NCBI RefSeq assembly: GCF_034555935.1
Contig: NZ_JAYDCJ010000003.1
Location: forward strand, 434,001-498,000
Length of the DNA stretch: 64,000 bases
Direction of reading: 5' to 3'
DNA from: Marinobacter qingdaonensis
Lineage (GTDB): Bacteria; Pseudomonadota; Gammaproteobacteria; Pseudomonadales; Oleiphilaceae
The number at the start of each line of letters is the position of its first letter. Positions within the stretch are counted from its first letter, which is position 1. Positions 9,152 to 17,745 of the stretch are shown piece after piece. Made by a program: the position numbers and the translations under genes. A model generated the notes under the pieces. That model did no database searches, was not told the DNA's origin, and saw only the letters and a list, made by a program, of their open reading frames with translations.

Positions 9152-9729
9152 CCGAGCCCCAGCGCTGCCCCTGGTGCGGCACCGATCCGCTGTACGTGCA
9201 TTACCACGACACCGTCTGGGGCCGACCCGAGTACGACCCCCTGGCGCTGTTCGAGAAGCTGTGCCTGGACGGCCAGCAGGCCGGCCTGAGCTGGCTCACC
9301 ATTTTGCGCAAGCAGGACACTTACCGGCAGGCCTATGATGGCTTCGACCCCGAACGGATCGTGCACTACGACGACGCCAAGGTGGCCGAACTGCTGGCCG
9401 ACCCGGGCATCATCCGCAACCGGCTCAAGGTCCAGTCGATCATCAAGAACGCCCGGGGCTTTCTGGCCCTGAAGGACCAGGGTACGGATTTCAGCGCTTT
9501 TCTCTGGTCCTTCGTCGGCGACCGGCCGATCCAGAACCGCTGGCACCGGTTCGAGGACGTGCCGGTGACCACGCCCGAGTCCGAGGCCATGTCCCGGGCG
9601 CTGAAGCGCGCCGGCTTCACCTTTGTCGGTCCCACCATTGTCTACGCCTTCATGCAGGCCACCGGCATGGTCAACGATCATCTGGTGCAGTGTCCACAGC
9701 ATCAGGCCTGTCGATCCGAGGCAAACTGA
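9148..9729 (+). CDS. tag: DNA-3-methyladenine glycosylase I
   Basis: A 193-residue HhH-family base-excision repair enzyme that removes 3-methyladenine from DNA. It begins with the family signature RCPWCGTDPLYVHYHDTVWG and continues with LFEKLCLDGQQAGLSWLTILRK. The zinc-binding set is present: Cys and His in the N-terminal motif, and His and Cys in VNDHLVQCPQH at the C-terminus. It overlaps pdxH by 4 bp (ATGA), so the two form an operon. Cytoplasmic, constitutive in the E. coli homologue. Confidence 0.96.
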   Translation: MTEPQRCPWCGTDPLYVHYHDTVWGRPEYDPLALFEKLCLDGQQAGLSWLTILRKQDTYRQAYDGFDPERIVHYDDAKVAELLADPGIIRNRLKVQSIIKNARGFLALKDQGTDFSAFLWSFVGDRPIQNRWHRFEDVPVTTPESEAMSRALKRAGFTFVGPTIVYAFMQATGMVNDHLVQCPQHQACRSEAN

Positions 9730-9786
9730 TCCCATCCCGCACCGGCAGCGTAACACTGGCTATATTGTTACCACCGGAGCAACACT

Positions 9787-10092
9787 GTGCGAATCACCCT
9801 GGACGAATTGAGAGCCAGCACGGGTCCGGTCATCGACCTGCTGGAAATCATTTCCCTGGAAGGGCAGCATTACATGGCCCGCCTCACCATGGACGGCGAA
9901 GTCCGGTTATTATCGAGCCGCAACGGCGAGACCAGCCTGTACCGCAGCGCCTGGCAGATTCAGGACACCCTGGCCAGCTTCCGGATCCGGGAGACCCTGG
10001 TGGTCCACCCGTCCGCTTACCACGAAATGGTCGGCATGGAACCGGCCGACATCGAACCCATGCGCATCCGGGTACAGAGGGAAAAGTCATGA
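9787..10092 (+). CDS. Small conserved protein, DUF6482-like
   Basis: A 101-residue soluble protein with mixed alpha/beta character and no cysteines. It resembles the small gammaproteobacterial family DUF6482, in which an N-terminal ITLDELRA..PVIDLLEIISLEG..Y strand-rich part is followed by LLSSRNGETSLYRSAWQIQDTL. Function unknown. It overlaps the following DUF3429 gene by 4 bp (ATGA), so the two are translationally coupled. It lies 57 bp downstream of tag and may belong to the same transcript. Confidence 0.6.
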   Translation: MRITLDELRASTGPVIDLLEIISLEGQHYMARLTMDGEVRLLSSRNGETSLYRSAWQIQDTLASFRIRETLVVHPSAYHEMVGMEPADIEPMRIRVQREKS

Positions 10093-10544
10093 TTGCCGTG
10101 GCCAGACTGACCGTGTTCGTGGGGATCGCGGGACTGATCCCTTTCCTGATGGCCGTGACCGCGCTGTTCATGGTGCCCCAGCTCAGCGTTTCGGTGGTGT
10201 CCTGGTTCTACCTCTACAGCGCCGGCATCCTGGCGTTCATGGCCGGCGTGTACTGGCCCATCGCCATGCAGCTGGACGACTGCAGCTACCCCCAGTCGCC
10301 CATTGTCACCATGGTGCTGAGCCAGGTGTTTTTCCTGGCCGCCGGCCTTGGCCTGTTCCTGCCGACACCGGGTCAGATCCTGCTGTACACCCTCGCCTAT
10401 CTGGCCCTGTACGTGGTCGACGTCCGTTGGATGCGCATTTACTGGCCGGCCTGGTACCTGCGGCTGCGGCTGCTGCTGACCACGGTGGTGCTGCTGTGCC
10501 AGTTCACCGTCGCGGCCTGGTACTTCCTGCTGCACGGCGCCTGA
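10089..10544 (+). CDS. DUF3429-family inner-membrane protein
   Basis: A 151-residue protein with four or five transmembrane helices (about 5-28, 35-58, 68-88, 90-108, 120-145). The IAGLIPF start and the YSAGILAFMAGVYWPIAM segment are typical of DUF3429, small inner-membrane proteins of unknown role. The start codon overlaps the stop of the preceding small gene. Its last codons and stop lie inside a perfect 9-bp-stem palindrome shared with the convergent sigma-factor gene. Confidence 0.75.
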   Translation: MIAVARLTVFVGIAGLIPFLMAVTALFMVPQLSVSVVSWFYLYSAGILAFMAGVYWPIAMQLDDCSYPQSPIVTMVLSQVFFLAAGLGLFLPTPGQILLYTLAYLALYVVDVRWMRIYWPAWYLRLRLLLTTVVLLCQFTVAAWYFLLHGA

Positions 10545-10556
10545 GCCTCAGGCGCC
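10536..10556. repeat. Palindrome spanning the stop codons of two convergent genes
   Basis: GGCGCCTGA (10536-10544) and TCAGGCGCC (10548-10556) form a perfect 9-bp stem with a 3-base loop. The left arm is the Gly-Ala-stop end of the DUF3429 gene and the right arm the Gly-Ala-stop end of the sigma gene. No T-run follows on either strand, so it may act as a shared mRNA 3'-end stabiliser or weak bidirectional terminator. Confidence 0.55.
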
Positions 10557-11546
10557 GAACACCGCCTCCAGCGAGTCGAACCGACTCTGCAGCTTCTTGA
10601 TGGCAGTTTTCTCGATCTGCCGCACCCGTTCCCGGCTGATGCCCAGATCGTCGGAAATCACCTGCAGGGTGTGCGGTTCGGGCAGGCCCAGGCCGTAGCG
10701 CCGGGACAGGATGGCCTGCTCGCGCTCGGTCAGCGCCCCAAGCATGGCCTTCAGGGTGCGACTGCGGTCGCGCTCGGACATGGGGTGCTCGGGCGAGCTC
10801 TGCTCGGCGCTCTCCAGGCTGTCGCCCAGGGTGACCGAGCCGTCGTCCACCAGAGGCACGTCGGTGGACACCTCCCGCAGCGCCAGCGCCCGCAGCTCGC
10901 CGATCCTCGACGGCGTCGCCTCCATTTCCCGCGCCAGCTCGGACTGGGACGGTGTCCGGCCCAGGCTCTGATGCATGCTCAGGGACACTTTTTGCAGCTG
11001 CCGGATCTCGTCCACGACGTTCTCCGGGGTGTGCACCAGGCGGTTGCCCCGCTGCAGGCAGCGCTTCACCTCCTCGCTGATCCACCAGTAGGCGTAGGTG
11101 GAAAACCGGAAGCCCCGGCTCGGATCAAACCGCTCCGCCGCCTTGATCAGACCGACGTTGGCGTCCTGGATCAGGTCCGACATGGGAATCCCGTGCTGGG
11201 AGTAACGGCGGGCGATGTGCACGGCCAGGCGCAGATTGCTCTGGATCAGTTTGCGCCGGCAGGCCGTGGCCAGATGAAAGGCGCGCCGGCACCGTGTCGA
11301 AAAGGCGCAGGCGTCGCCGAGACTGCCCACCACTTCCCGGAAGGTCTGCGGTGTCGCTTCCGGCAGCGCCAGTTCGCCACTGATGATGCGGTAGCAGCGC
11401 GTCAGTTTACGGGACAGGCGGCGTTCCGCCTCGTCGGTTAAGAGTTCATACCGGGACGCATCCCTGAAGTACAACCCAACCAGGGAATCCCTTTCGCCAT
11501 TGTTGGGCGTGGTCGGAGACGGTCCCAGCCTGTCGGTTTTACGCAT
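10548..11546 (-). CDS. RpoS-like group 2 sigma factor with divergent region 2.4
   Basis: A 332-residue sigma70-family protein. Region 1.2 starts near LYFRDASRYELLTDEAE, region 2 is well conserved (NLRLAVHIARRYSQ; DLIQDANVGLIKAAERFDPSRGFRFSTYAYWWI, 124-156), and region 4 contains LTEREQAILSRRYGLG and the helix-turn-helix ISRERVRQIEKTAIKKLQ. Layout and length resemble RpoS. The segment after WWI reads SEEVKRCLQRGNRLVHTPENV, whereas housekeeping and RpoS factors have RQAI..I.NQ.RTIR.P.H; residues that read the -10 element are therefore changed. It may be a second stationary- or stress-phase factor. It lies downstream of ask, with a hairpin in between. Confidence 0.85.
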   Translation of the reverse strand: MRKTDRLGPSPTTPNNGERDSLVGLYFRDASRYELLTDEAERRLSRKLTRCYRIISGELALPEATPQTFREVVGSLGDACAFSTRCRRAFHLATACRRKLIQSNLRLAVHIARRYSQHGIPMSDLIQDANVGLIKAAERFDPSRGFRFSTYAYWWISEEVKRCLQRGNRLVHTPENVVDEIRQLQKVSLSMHQSLGRTPSQSELAREMEATPSRIGELRALALREVSTDVPLVDDGSVTLGDSLESAEQSSPEHPMSERDRSRTLKAMLGALTEREQAILSRRYGLGLPEPHTLQVISDDLGISRERVRQIEKTAIKKLQSRFDSLEAVFGA

Positions 11547-11654
11547 GGCTGTGGTACCGGTTGGAAATTTACAGAAAATACGTGACCGGACGGCGGCTGG
11601 ATTGGTCGGTGGGGCAGGTTGCCAGGAACGGCGGGAAGCGGGTGCAAACGGCAG

Positions 11655-11691
11655 TATCCACAGGCGGAGCAGGCCGCCCCGCCTGTGGATA
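11655..11691 (-). terminator. Hairpin after ask, containing paired DnaA-box-like sequences
   Basis: A 13-bp perfect stem, TATCCACAGGCGG (11655-11667) against its complement (11679-11691), with an 11-base loop, begins 6 bp after the ask stop. No clear T-run follows, so termination may be imperfect. On the minus strand the right arm plus one base gives TTATCCACA, an exact DnaA-box consensus; the left arm gives GTATCCACA, one mismatch. Confidence 0.55.
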
Positions 11692-11696
11692 ACCGG

Positions 11697-13148
11697 TCAT
11701 TCGATCGAGGCGGCGACGATCGCGTACTCGTGGTTGTGGGGCTCGATCAGGACACCGTGGAGGGCGGCAATGGCCTTCTCGTAGTGATCCTCATCAATCA
11801 CAAACTGGATATCCACCTGGCGCATGCACTGGTGGATGGCCAGTACGCTGATCTCGTTGTCGGCCAGCGACTTGACCGAGCGCGCCAGGATGCCCGGCAC
11901 CTTCATGTCACTGCCAATCGCCGACACCAGGGACACCTTGCGGGTGCTGATTTCGGCGTTCGGGAACTCCTCCTTCAGCGCCCGGACCACCCGCTTGACG
12001 TGCTTGAGCGTGCTGTCGACGTAGTGGGTGATGGTGTTGGCGTTGGTGTCCTTGGCCATGAACCGGACCTTGTAGCGGCTCAGCACGTCCAGGATCTTGC
12101 GATCGGAACCCGGCTCGCCCTGCATGTCCTGGTCGAACACTTCGATGGCAAACACGCCCTTGGCGCCGGCGATGATCTCCACCTGCGCCGTCTCACTGAT
12201 GTAGTCACCGGTGATCAGCGTGCCCGTGTGCTCGGGCTCGAAGGTGTTCATCACCCGCAGGGGGATTTCGTTCTGGCGCAGGCCCTTGCCGGCCCGTGGG
12301 TGGATCGCTTCCATACCCAGGTTGGCCAGCTGGTCGGCGACGTCGTAGTTGGTCCGGCCCAGGGGCACCACCTTGTCCTCGCCCACGATGTTGGGGTCGG
12401 CGGAGCTCAGGTGGTATTCCTTGTGGATGATTGCCTCGCGGGCCTCGGTGATCACCGCCACCCGACTGAAGGTCATCTCGCTGTAACCCCGGTCGAAGGT
12501 GCGCATCAGGCCTTCCTTGCACTGGGCATAACCGGTCACGATCGGCAGTTCCCGGCTCAGGTCGACGGCGTCGAAGGCCTGTTGCAGCTTCTCGTCCAGC
12601 GGCAGCAGCTCGGCGTCGCGCCAGCCGGTCAGATCCACGAAGCGGGCGTTGATGCCTTCCTGCTGCAGCTTGAGCGCGGTGTTGAAGGCGCTGTGGGCCT
12701 CACCGATGCCCGCCAGCATTTCCCGCACCGTCAGCAGGTGCTCCTCGAGCTGGAACTGGCCGTAGGAACACAGACGCTGCAGGTCGATCAGGCAGCCCCG
12801 GACACCCTCAATGCGATCGGTGATGAACTGGTCCGCCTGCTGCTTGAGCATGGGGTCCTCGAACAGTTCACCGTTGATGTCGGTGAGAAACTTCACCAGC
12901 TTGGTCAGATCGTCGCCCCAGGCCCAGTCCGACTCGGCATCGGCAAACAGGGCGTAGACCCCGGGCTCGCCAGTCTTCTTGTGCTCGAGCAGTTCGTTGG
13001 TGACACCGCCGTAGGCGGACACCACGAAGATACGCTGGTACAGGTCGTCCTTGCTGCGATTACCAATGATGATGTTATCGCGGACGGCCTCATAGTTGCT
13101 CATTGAGGTACCGCCGATCTTCTCGACGGTATGTAGTTGACTAGTCAT
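11697..13148 (-). CDS. ask: Ectoine-specific aspartokinase
   Basis: A 483-residue aspartate kinase feeding aspartyl phosphate, and thereby aspartate semialdehyde, to ectoine synthesis. It starts HTVEKIGGTSM, the amino-acid kinase motif, and carries two ACT-like regions near the C-terminus (ISTRKVSLVSAIGSDM and ISVLAIHQCMRQVDIQFVI). Ask_Ect paralogues sit in ectoine operons and are less feedback-inhibited than housekeeping LysC. I take the ATG at 13148 (MTSQLHT) after GAAGGCGA; an ATG at 13175 is also in frame. It follows ectB by 51 bp on the minus strand. No ectC lies between them. Confidence 0.93.
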   Translation of the reverse strand: MTSQLHTVEKIGGTSMSNYEAVRDNIIIGNRSKDDLYQRIFVVSAYGGVTNELLEHKKTGEPGVYALFADAESDWAWGDDLTKLVKFLTDINGELFEDPMLKQQADQFITDRIEGVRGCLIDLQRLCSYGQFQLEEHLLTVREMLAGIGEAHSAFNTALKLQQEGINARFVDLTGWRDAELLPLDEKLQQAFDAVDLSRELPIVTGYAQCKEGLMRTFDRGYSEMTFSRVAVITEAREAIIHKEYHLSSADPNIVGEDKVVPLGRTNYDVADQLANLGMEAIHPRAGKGLRQNEIPLRVMNTFEPEHTGTLITGDYISETAQVEIIAGAKGVFAIEVFDQDMQGEPGSDRKILDVLSRYKVRFMAKDTNANTITHYVDSTLKHVKRVVRALKEEFPNAEISTRKVSLVSAIGSDMKVPGILARSVKSLADNEISVLAIHQCMRQVDIQFVIDEDHYEKAIAALHGVLIEPHNHEYAIVAASIE

Positions 13149-13199
13149 AGGTTCGCCTTCGCTATCCTGCAGCATGAATGTTCGCAGTGGTGAGGCGTC

Positions 13200-14468
13200 T
13201 CAGGACGCCTCGCTGACACCTTCCTGCATAATCTCGTCGACACTCTCGGCCAGCAGTGCGGCGCCTTTCTTCAGATCGTCCTCACTGGTGGTCAGAGGCA
13301 TCAGGCACTTGATGACTTCGTCGTTCGGACCACTGGTCTCGATGATCAGGCCACGCTCGAACGCGCGCTTGGTGATCGGACCGGTCAGATCGGCGTTTTT
13401 CGCCTCGATGCCGCGCATCAGACCCCGGCCTTTCATTTTGAACTGACCGGGATACTTGTCGCAAATGGCCTGCAGGGCGTCGCCCAGGACCTTGGTCTTG
13501 GCTTTCACCTCGTTGGCGAAGGCGTCGTCCTGCCAGTAGGTTTCCACCGCGGTGCGGGCGGTGATGAACGCCATGTTGTTACCGCGGAAGGTGCCGTTGT
13601 GCTCGCCCGGATCCCAGACGTCCAGTTCCGGTTTGAACAGCACCAGCGCCATCGGCAGGCCGTAGCCACTCAGGGACTTGGACACGGTGACGATGTCCGG
13701 CTTGATGCCGGCAAACTCGAAGCTGAAGAACTCACCGGTGCGGCCGTTACCGGCCTGGATGTCGTCCAGGATGAGCAGGATGTCGTGCTTCTGACACAGC
13801 TCGGACAGGCCTTTGAGCCACTCGGCGCGACAGGCGTTCAGGCCACCTTCGCCCTGGACCGCCTCGACGATGACCGCCGCCGGCAGTTCGAAGCCGGAGG
13901 AGCCGTCGGACAGCAGCTTGTCCATGATCGCCAGGGTGTCGACGTCGTCGCCCAGGTAGCCGTCGTAGAACATGAAGTCGACGTTGCCCAGGGGCGTGCC
14001 AACACCACCACGGTGGTGCTTGTTACCGGTGGTGGCCACCGCACCCATGGTGACGCCGTGGAAACCGTTGGTGAAGGAGATGATGCCGTTGCGACCCTTG
14101 ACCTTACGCGCCAGCTTCAGCGCCGCCTCGACACAGTTGGTGCCGGTCGGGCCGGTGAACTGCATCTTGTAGTCCAGGCCACGGGGATCCAGGATGTGGG
14201 TCTTGTAGGCTTCCATAAAGTCGTGCTTGGCCGTGGTGAACATGTCCAGGCCCTGGCTGACGCCATCGGCTTCGATGTACTCGATCAGCGCTTTCTTCAG
14301 GGTGTCGTTGTTGTGGCCGTAGTTCAGGGAACCAGCACCGGCGAGAAAATCCAGGTATTCCTTGCCGTCTTCGGTGTACAGGTGGGCGTTCTTGGCACGG
14401 TTGAAAACGACGGGGAACGCACGGCTATAGACCCGTACTTCGGATTCGGTTGACTTGAAAATTTCCAT
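13200..14468 (-). CDS. ectB: Diaminobutyrate--2-oxoglutarate transaminase, ectoine pathway
   Basis: A 422-residue PLP aminotransferase converting aspartate semialdehyde to L-2,4-diaminobutyrate with glutamate as amino donor. Recognised from the class III signature: [15 protein letters not shown] near the start, [21 protein letters not shown] with the PLP-binding Asp, and the lysine in [16 protein letters not shown]. It begins [21 protein letters not shown], characteristic of EctB. The ATG at 14468 is preceded by AGAGG; an in-frame ATG lies 18 bases upstream. It sits between ectA and ask. Confidence 0.97.
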   Translation of the reverse strand: MEIFKSTESEVRVYSRAFPVVFNRAKNAHLYTEDGKEYLDFLAGAGSLNYGHNNDTLKKALIEYIEADGVSQGLDMFTTAKHDFMEAYKTHILDPRGLDYKMQFTGPTGTNCVEAALKLARKVKGRNGIISFTNGFHGVTMGAVATTGNKHHRGGVGTPLGNVDFMFYDGYLGDDVDTLAIMDKLLSDGSSGFELPAAVIVEAVQGEGGLNACRAEWLKGLSELCQKHDILLILDDIQAGNGRTGEFFSFEFAGIKPDIVTVSKSLSGYGLPMALVLFKPELDVWDPGEHNGTFRGNNMAFITARTAVETYWQDDAFANEVKAKTKVLGDALQAICDKYPGQFKMKGRGLMRGIEAKNADLTGPITKRAFERGLIIETSGPNDEVIKCLMPLTTSEDDLKKGAALLAESVDEIMQEGVSEAS

Positions 14469-14572
14469 TGTCTTGCCTCTTAGCATGTCAGGTTCGAGGT
14501 AGATGCGCGGGGACCTATCGGGGGTTCGGGGTCGGTCGCGATAAGCCCGCCGTGCGCTGGTTGAAGCCTGGT

Positions 14573-14597
14573 GGCAGACCTACCTCAGTGGTCTGCC
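14573..14597 (-). promoter_or_regulatory. Hairpin in the ectA-ectB spacer
   Basis: GGCAGACC (14573-14580) and GGTCTGCC (14590-14597) form a perfect 8-bp stem with a 9-base loop, about 105 bases before ectB. The 194-bp ectA-ectB spacer is long for an operon, so this hairpin could process, stabilise or attenuate the transcript. Confidence 0.4.
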
Positions 14598-14631
14598 GGC
14601 TAATCCAATACACAGTCTCACAGTCAGTCTG

Positions 14632-14649
14632 CGCCGGCGGGGGCCGGCG
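14632..14649 (-). terminator. GC-rich hairpin just after ectA
   Basis: A perfect 7-bp stem (CGCCGGC against GCCGGCG) with a 4-base GGGG loop starts 13 bases after the ectA stop. No T-run follows, so it is more likely a partial terminator or an RNA-stability element than a full terminator. Confidence 0.35.
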
Positions 14650-14662
14650 TTGACCGGGGCTC

Positions 14663-15178
14663 TCAGACGGGCTTCGTGAAAGGCCCGATGCGCAGCAGGA
14701 ACTCGGAATCGTGCTGCCCACCGAAATGGGTCTCTTTCTCGAAGTGCTCGTGGTAAGTGAGCTCGGCTCCCAAATCACGGGCGAAAGAACGGAACAGCGC
14801 CCAGGAAGCCTCGTTGTCTGCGGTGATCGTCGTTTCCATATGCGTTACGTCCTTGCACGCGTTACGGCTCACGATTTCCTTCAGCATCCGCTTGGCCAGA
14901 CCCTGTCCACGACCTTTCTCGTGAACGGCCACCTGCCAGACAAACACGGTTTCGGGCTGTTGGGGAGGGATGTATCCGGAGATAAAGCCGACCAGATCGC
15001 CTTCCTTCTCCGCGGCCACGCCGGTTTCGGCAAAGTGGCTGCACTGCAAGAGATTGCAGTAAATCGAGTTGGGATCCAGCGGGGGGCATTCGGCCACCAG
15101 CTGGTGGAGCCTGTAGCCATCATCCTTGACCGGGGTCCGGAGGCTGATGGCGGTGGTATTCGATCCTTCAGATGTCAT
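14663..15178 (-). CDS. ectA: L-2,4-diaminobutyric acid acetyltransferase
   Basis: A 171-residue GNAT acetyltransferase that makes N-gamma-acetyl-diaminobutyrate from diaminobutyrate and acetyl-CoA. The acetyl-CoA loop appears as HEKGRGQGLAKRML, preceded by VFVWQVAVHEK and followed by THMETTITADNEASWALF, and the chain has the EctA-typical LRTPVKDDGYRLHQLVAECPPLDPNSIYCNLLQCSHFAET. I take the ATG at 15178 (MTSEG); a TTG seven codons upstream is possible but overlaps the GAGG ribosome site. First gene of the ectoine operon, with a strong sigma70-like promoter at 15214-15241. Confidence 0.97.
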   Translation of the reverse strand: MTSEGSNTTAISLRTPVKDDGYRLHQLVAECPPLDPNSIYCNLLQCSHFAETGVAAEKEGDLVGFISGYIPPQQPETVFVWQVAVHEKGRGQGLAKRMLKEIVSRNACKDVTHMETTITADNEASWALFRSFARDLGAELTYHEHFEKETHFGGQHDSEFLLRIGPFTKPV

Positions 15179-15213
15179 AACGTGATCAATTCGCCTCAAA
15201 AAGTTAGTGCAGA

Positions 15214-15241
15214 ATTATATAGACCACAAAATATATTTCAA
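15214..15241 (-). promoter_or_regulatory. Promoter of the ectoine operon
   Basis: On the minus strand TTGAAA (15236-15241) and a perfect TATAAT (15214-15219) are separated by 16 AT-rich bases, about 36 bases before the ectA ATG. This AT-rich island stands out from its GC-rich surroundings. Ectoine promoters in halophiles are typically sigma70/sigmaS-like and osmotically induced, which fits. Confidence 0.75.
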
Positions 15242-15327
15242 GTCGACGCCACCTGGCACCGGCCGCAGGGCTGTGACTCACCCTTTCAGGATAGACCGGA
15301 TCCCCGGATTCGCCAGTGACAAAATGG

Positions 15328-16278
15328 TTAGGCAGCGGCCTCGAAACGAAGGCCTCCGGCCGCCAGCTGGGTGCCCTCCCGGATCCGCTGCCGGTAGGAC
15401 TCGGCGGCGGGCGATCCAGCCGGCCAGAGCGTGTCGAACTGGCCCAGCCAGGCCTCAAGGTCGAACGCCACCGGCACCAGCGACACCTCCACGCCGGCCA
15501 GGTGATGGCCGGCAATCGCGCCGCTGGCGGGAGCCGTACCGGCGATACGGGTAATCAGGCCCCGGCCATCCGCGACCAGGTTCCCCATCCCGGCCGAGCC
15601 GTTGTTGACCACGATGCGTTCGCGGCCGGCGACCGCACCGGACCAGAGCACCGGCAGACAGGTGTGGGTGCTGGCGATGACGTCGGCCCCGGTGGCGGCG
15701 AACCAGCCTGCCAGCTCGGCGTCGTTGCCGGCCTCGAAGGCCTCGTACGCCAGGCCCCAGCCCGCCAGGGATTGCGGGTCGCCGTGCACCACGAGAATCT
15801 TTAGTCCTCCAAAGATAAAGCACCGATACCGGGGCTGAGCGGCGAGACGCGCCTGCAAATCCGGATGCCCCGATGCCAGCGCCTGGAGCCGGGTCATGAT
15901 CCGGTTCGAGCGGGCCACCACGGCCTGGTCGACAAACTCCGGGTAGGCGCAGCCGCAGCCGGCGCCCGGGCTCGGGTTGGCCAGCTCGTATTCGACGTTA
16001 CCCAGACTGACGGTGTGCCGGAGCACCCGCTGATTGATGTCGCGGAACAGCTCATCGCTGGCGTTGAACCAGTTGAAATCGCCGTTGAACACCAGCCGGA
16101 CCCGACGTCCGGCCGCCTGCTCCGCCGCGGCCATGCGTTCGATTTCGGTCAGCGCCAGCGGATTGCCATAGAGGCCACCGATGACGTAGACCACCTCCTC
16201 GGCCACCGCCTCTGGCTGCGCGCACAGATCCTGGGGCCGATACCGGTACGCCAGGGGACAACTGCGGCCTTCGGTCAT
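15328..16278 (-). CDS. Calcineurin-like metallophosphoesterase
   Basis: A 316-residue cytoplasmic protein with a phosphoesterase-like motif series: YVIGGLYGNPLAL (normally D-x-H-G, here degenerate), FNGDFNWFN (GD), SLGNVEYELA (in the GNHE place), VVHGDPQS (GH/GD) and the C-terminal STHTCLP (GHTH-like). Several metal ligands are changed from the classical pattern, notably GGLYGN, so the metal site or activity may differ. It starts 7 bp after the symporter stop, with the GAGG ribosome site overlapping that stop, and is the last gene of the radical SAM operon. Substrate unknown. Confidence 0.72.
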   Translation of the reverse strand: MTEGRSCPLAYRYRPQDLCAQPEAVAEEVVYVIGGLYGNPLALTEIERMAAAEQAAGRRVRLVFNGDFNWFNASDELFRDINQRVLRHTVSLGNVEYELANPSPGAGCGCAYPEFVDQAVVARSNRIMTRLQALASGHPDLQARLAAQPRYRCFIFGGLKILVVHGDPQSLAGWGLAYEAFEAGNDAELAGWFAATGADVIASTHTCLPVLWSGAVAGRERIVVNNGSAGMGNLVADGRGLITRIAGTAPASGAIAGHHLAGVEVSLVPVAFDLEAWLGQFDTLWPAGSPAAESYRQRIREGTQLAAGGLRFEAAA

Positions 16279-16285
16279 AGTTGCC

Positions 16286-17689
16286 TCAGGCCTCGCCCGC
16301 CGCCAGCGACCACCCGGCCAGGCGACGCAGCAGCAGGGGCAGGAAGAATCCGGCGGAGCAGATCAGAATGCCGTAGGCGTTGACCCCCAGCAGCATGGCG
16401 TACTTGCCCTCACCGATGGCCCAACTGGCCGGAATCAGGCCCGCCGCCAGCAACACGCCCAGGGCCAGCCCAGTCCAGAAGCTGAGGTGGAAACTCCAGG
16501 GCGACCAGCGGGTGAAGCCGTAGAACAGGAACACCGGCGCCAGGCCCATGACCATGGTGCCGGAAATGGTGGTGGCCTTGAGGATGTCGGTGCCGGCGAA
16601 CATCGGCAGGTTACCGGCGAAGGCAAAGATCACCATCACCACCGCGCCAACCCGTATACTCGGCATCCGATCCCTGGTCCGGCGCGCCAGCCGCGGTAGA
16701 TCCACCGCCAGGGATTTGGCCAGGGAGGTGAAGGTGGAATCCAGGGTCGAGCCGGCCGAGGTCATCATCACCACACTCATGAAGAACAATGCCGCCAGCC
16801 CCAGGGACTGTCCGACTGCCGCGGGCGCATTGCCCATGGCCTCGATGCCGTTGATCCGGGCGTGCACGCCGACCAGACTGAAGATAAAGACCGCGACAAA
16901 ACCGAGCAGACCGGCGACCACGAAGCTCTTGAGCATGGTCTTTTCCTTGTTCACAAAGCCCCGATCGGTCAGCACCGGATCGTGGAACGGGTAGCTGAAC
17001 AGCTGCAGCAGCGCCACCAGCAGCAGGTCAAAACCGGCCTCCAGCCGGAACTCGCCGTTGCTGAGCAGGGCACTGGTGTCGTTGGCGGGCACGATCAGGA
17101 ACAGCACCGCACCGACGAAGAACACGAACACCACCGCCTGGATCACGTCAGTAAAGATCGACGACCGCAGCCCACCCTTGAGGCTGTAGGCCAGGGTAAA
17201 CAGGGTAAACAGCATGGCGGAAACGTAGTATTCCCACTGCCCGGGCAGGCCGAAGTAACCGCCCACCACCGCGGTGTTGCTCCAGACCTCGTTGTACAGC
17301 CGGATCAGGATCGCGGCGGCAAACGCCAGCGCCGCCAGCCGGCCGAAGCGCGACGTCAGGAAATCCTGCAGCGACCTGGCCCCGGTCTGGGTCCGGATCA
17401 GGTAAATGATGTACCCGGCCACCGGAATCGACAGCCAGTAACTGGCGTACGCCAGCCCCCCGGTCACGCCGTAAGCCGCCCCCAAGTTGGCGGCGTTGGT
17501 CACCGACTTGGCGAAAATCCAGCTGATGAAAATACTGGCGGTCAGCGACCACTGACTGACCGGATTGCCCTGGTCATCGGCGCCTTTGTAGAACGAATTG
17601 GCGTTCTTGCTCTTCGGTGACAGCACGTACATGACAATGCCGTACACCACCAAAAACCCCCAAAACAGGGCACCCTCAAATGTCGTCAT
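16286..17689 (-). CDS. Sodium:solute symporter (SSS family)
   Basis: A 467-residue inner-membrane protein with about 12-13 hydrophobic helices in an SSS/LeuT-fold pattern. SLTASIFISWIFAKSVTNAANLGAAYG near residues 50-75 and the region SVVMMTSAGSTLDSTFTSLAKSLAVDL correspond to the family's sodium-site helices TM1 and TM8. Substrate cannot be deduced. It lies between the radical SAM gene and the metallophosphoesterase gene, so it may import the substrate handled by that operon. Confidence 0.88.
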   Translation of the reverse strand: MTTFEGALFWGFLVVYGIVMYVLSPKSKNANSFYKGADDQGNPVSQWSLTASIFISWIFAKSVTNAANLGAAYGVTGGLAYASYWLSIPVAGYIIYLIRTQTGARSLQDFLTSRFGRLAALAFAAAILIRLYNEVWSNTAVVGGYFGLPGQWEYYVSAMLFTLFTLAYSLKGGLRSSIFTDVIQAVVFVFFVGAVLFLIVPANDTSALLSNGEFRLEAGFDLLLVALLQLFSYPFHDPVLTDRGFVNKEKTMLKSFVVAGLLGFVAVFIFSLVGVHARINGIEAMGNAPAAVGQSLGLAALFFMSVVMMTSAGSTLDSTFTSLAKSLAVDLPRLARRTRDRMPSIRVGAVVMVIFAFAGNLPMFAGTDILKATTISGTMVMGLAPVFLFYGFTRWSPWSFHLSFWTGLALGVLLAAGLIPASWAIGEGKYAMLLGVNAYGILICSAGFFLPLLLRRLAGWSLAAGEA

Positions 17690-17745
17690 CTCTCAATTCC
17701 ACTCTTTTATTTGGATGACCGCACCAAACTCGGCGCGGTCTGTGG

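Noticed and set aside
15179..15327. Possible small gene between the phosphoesterase and ectA
   Set aside because: The AT-rich part is accounted for by the ectA promoter and no frame has a ribosome site.
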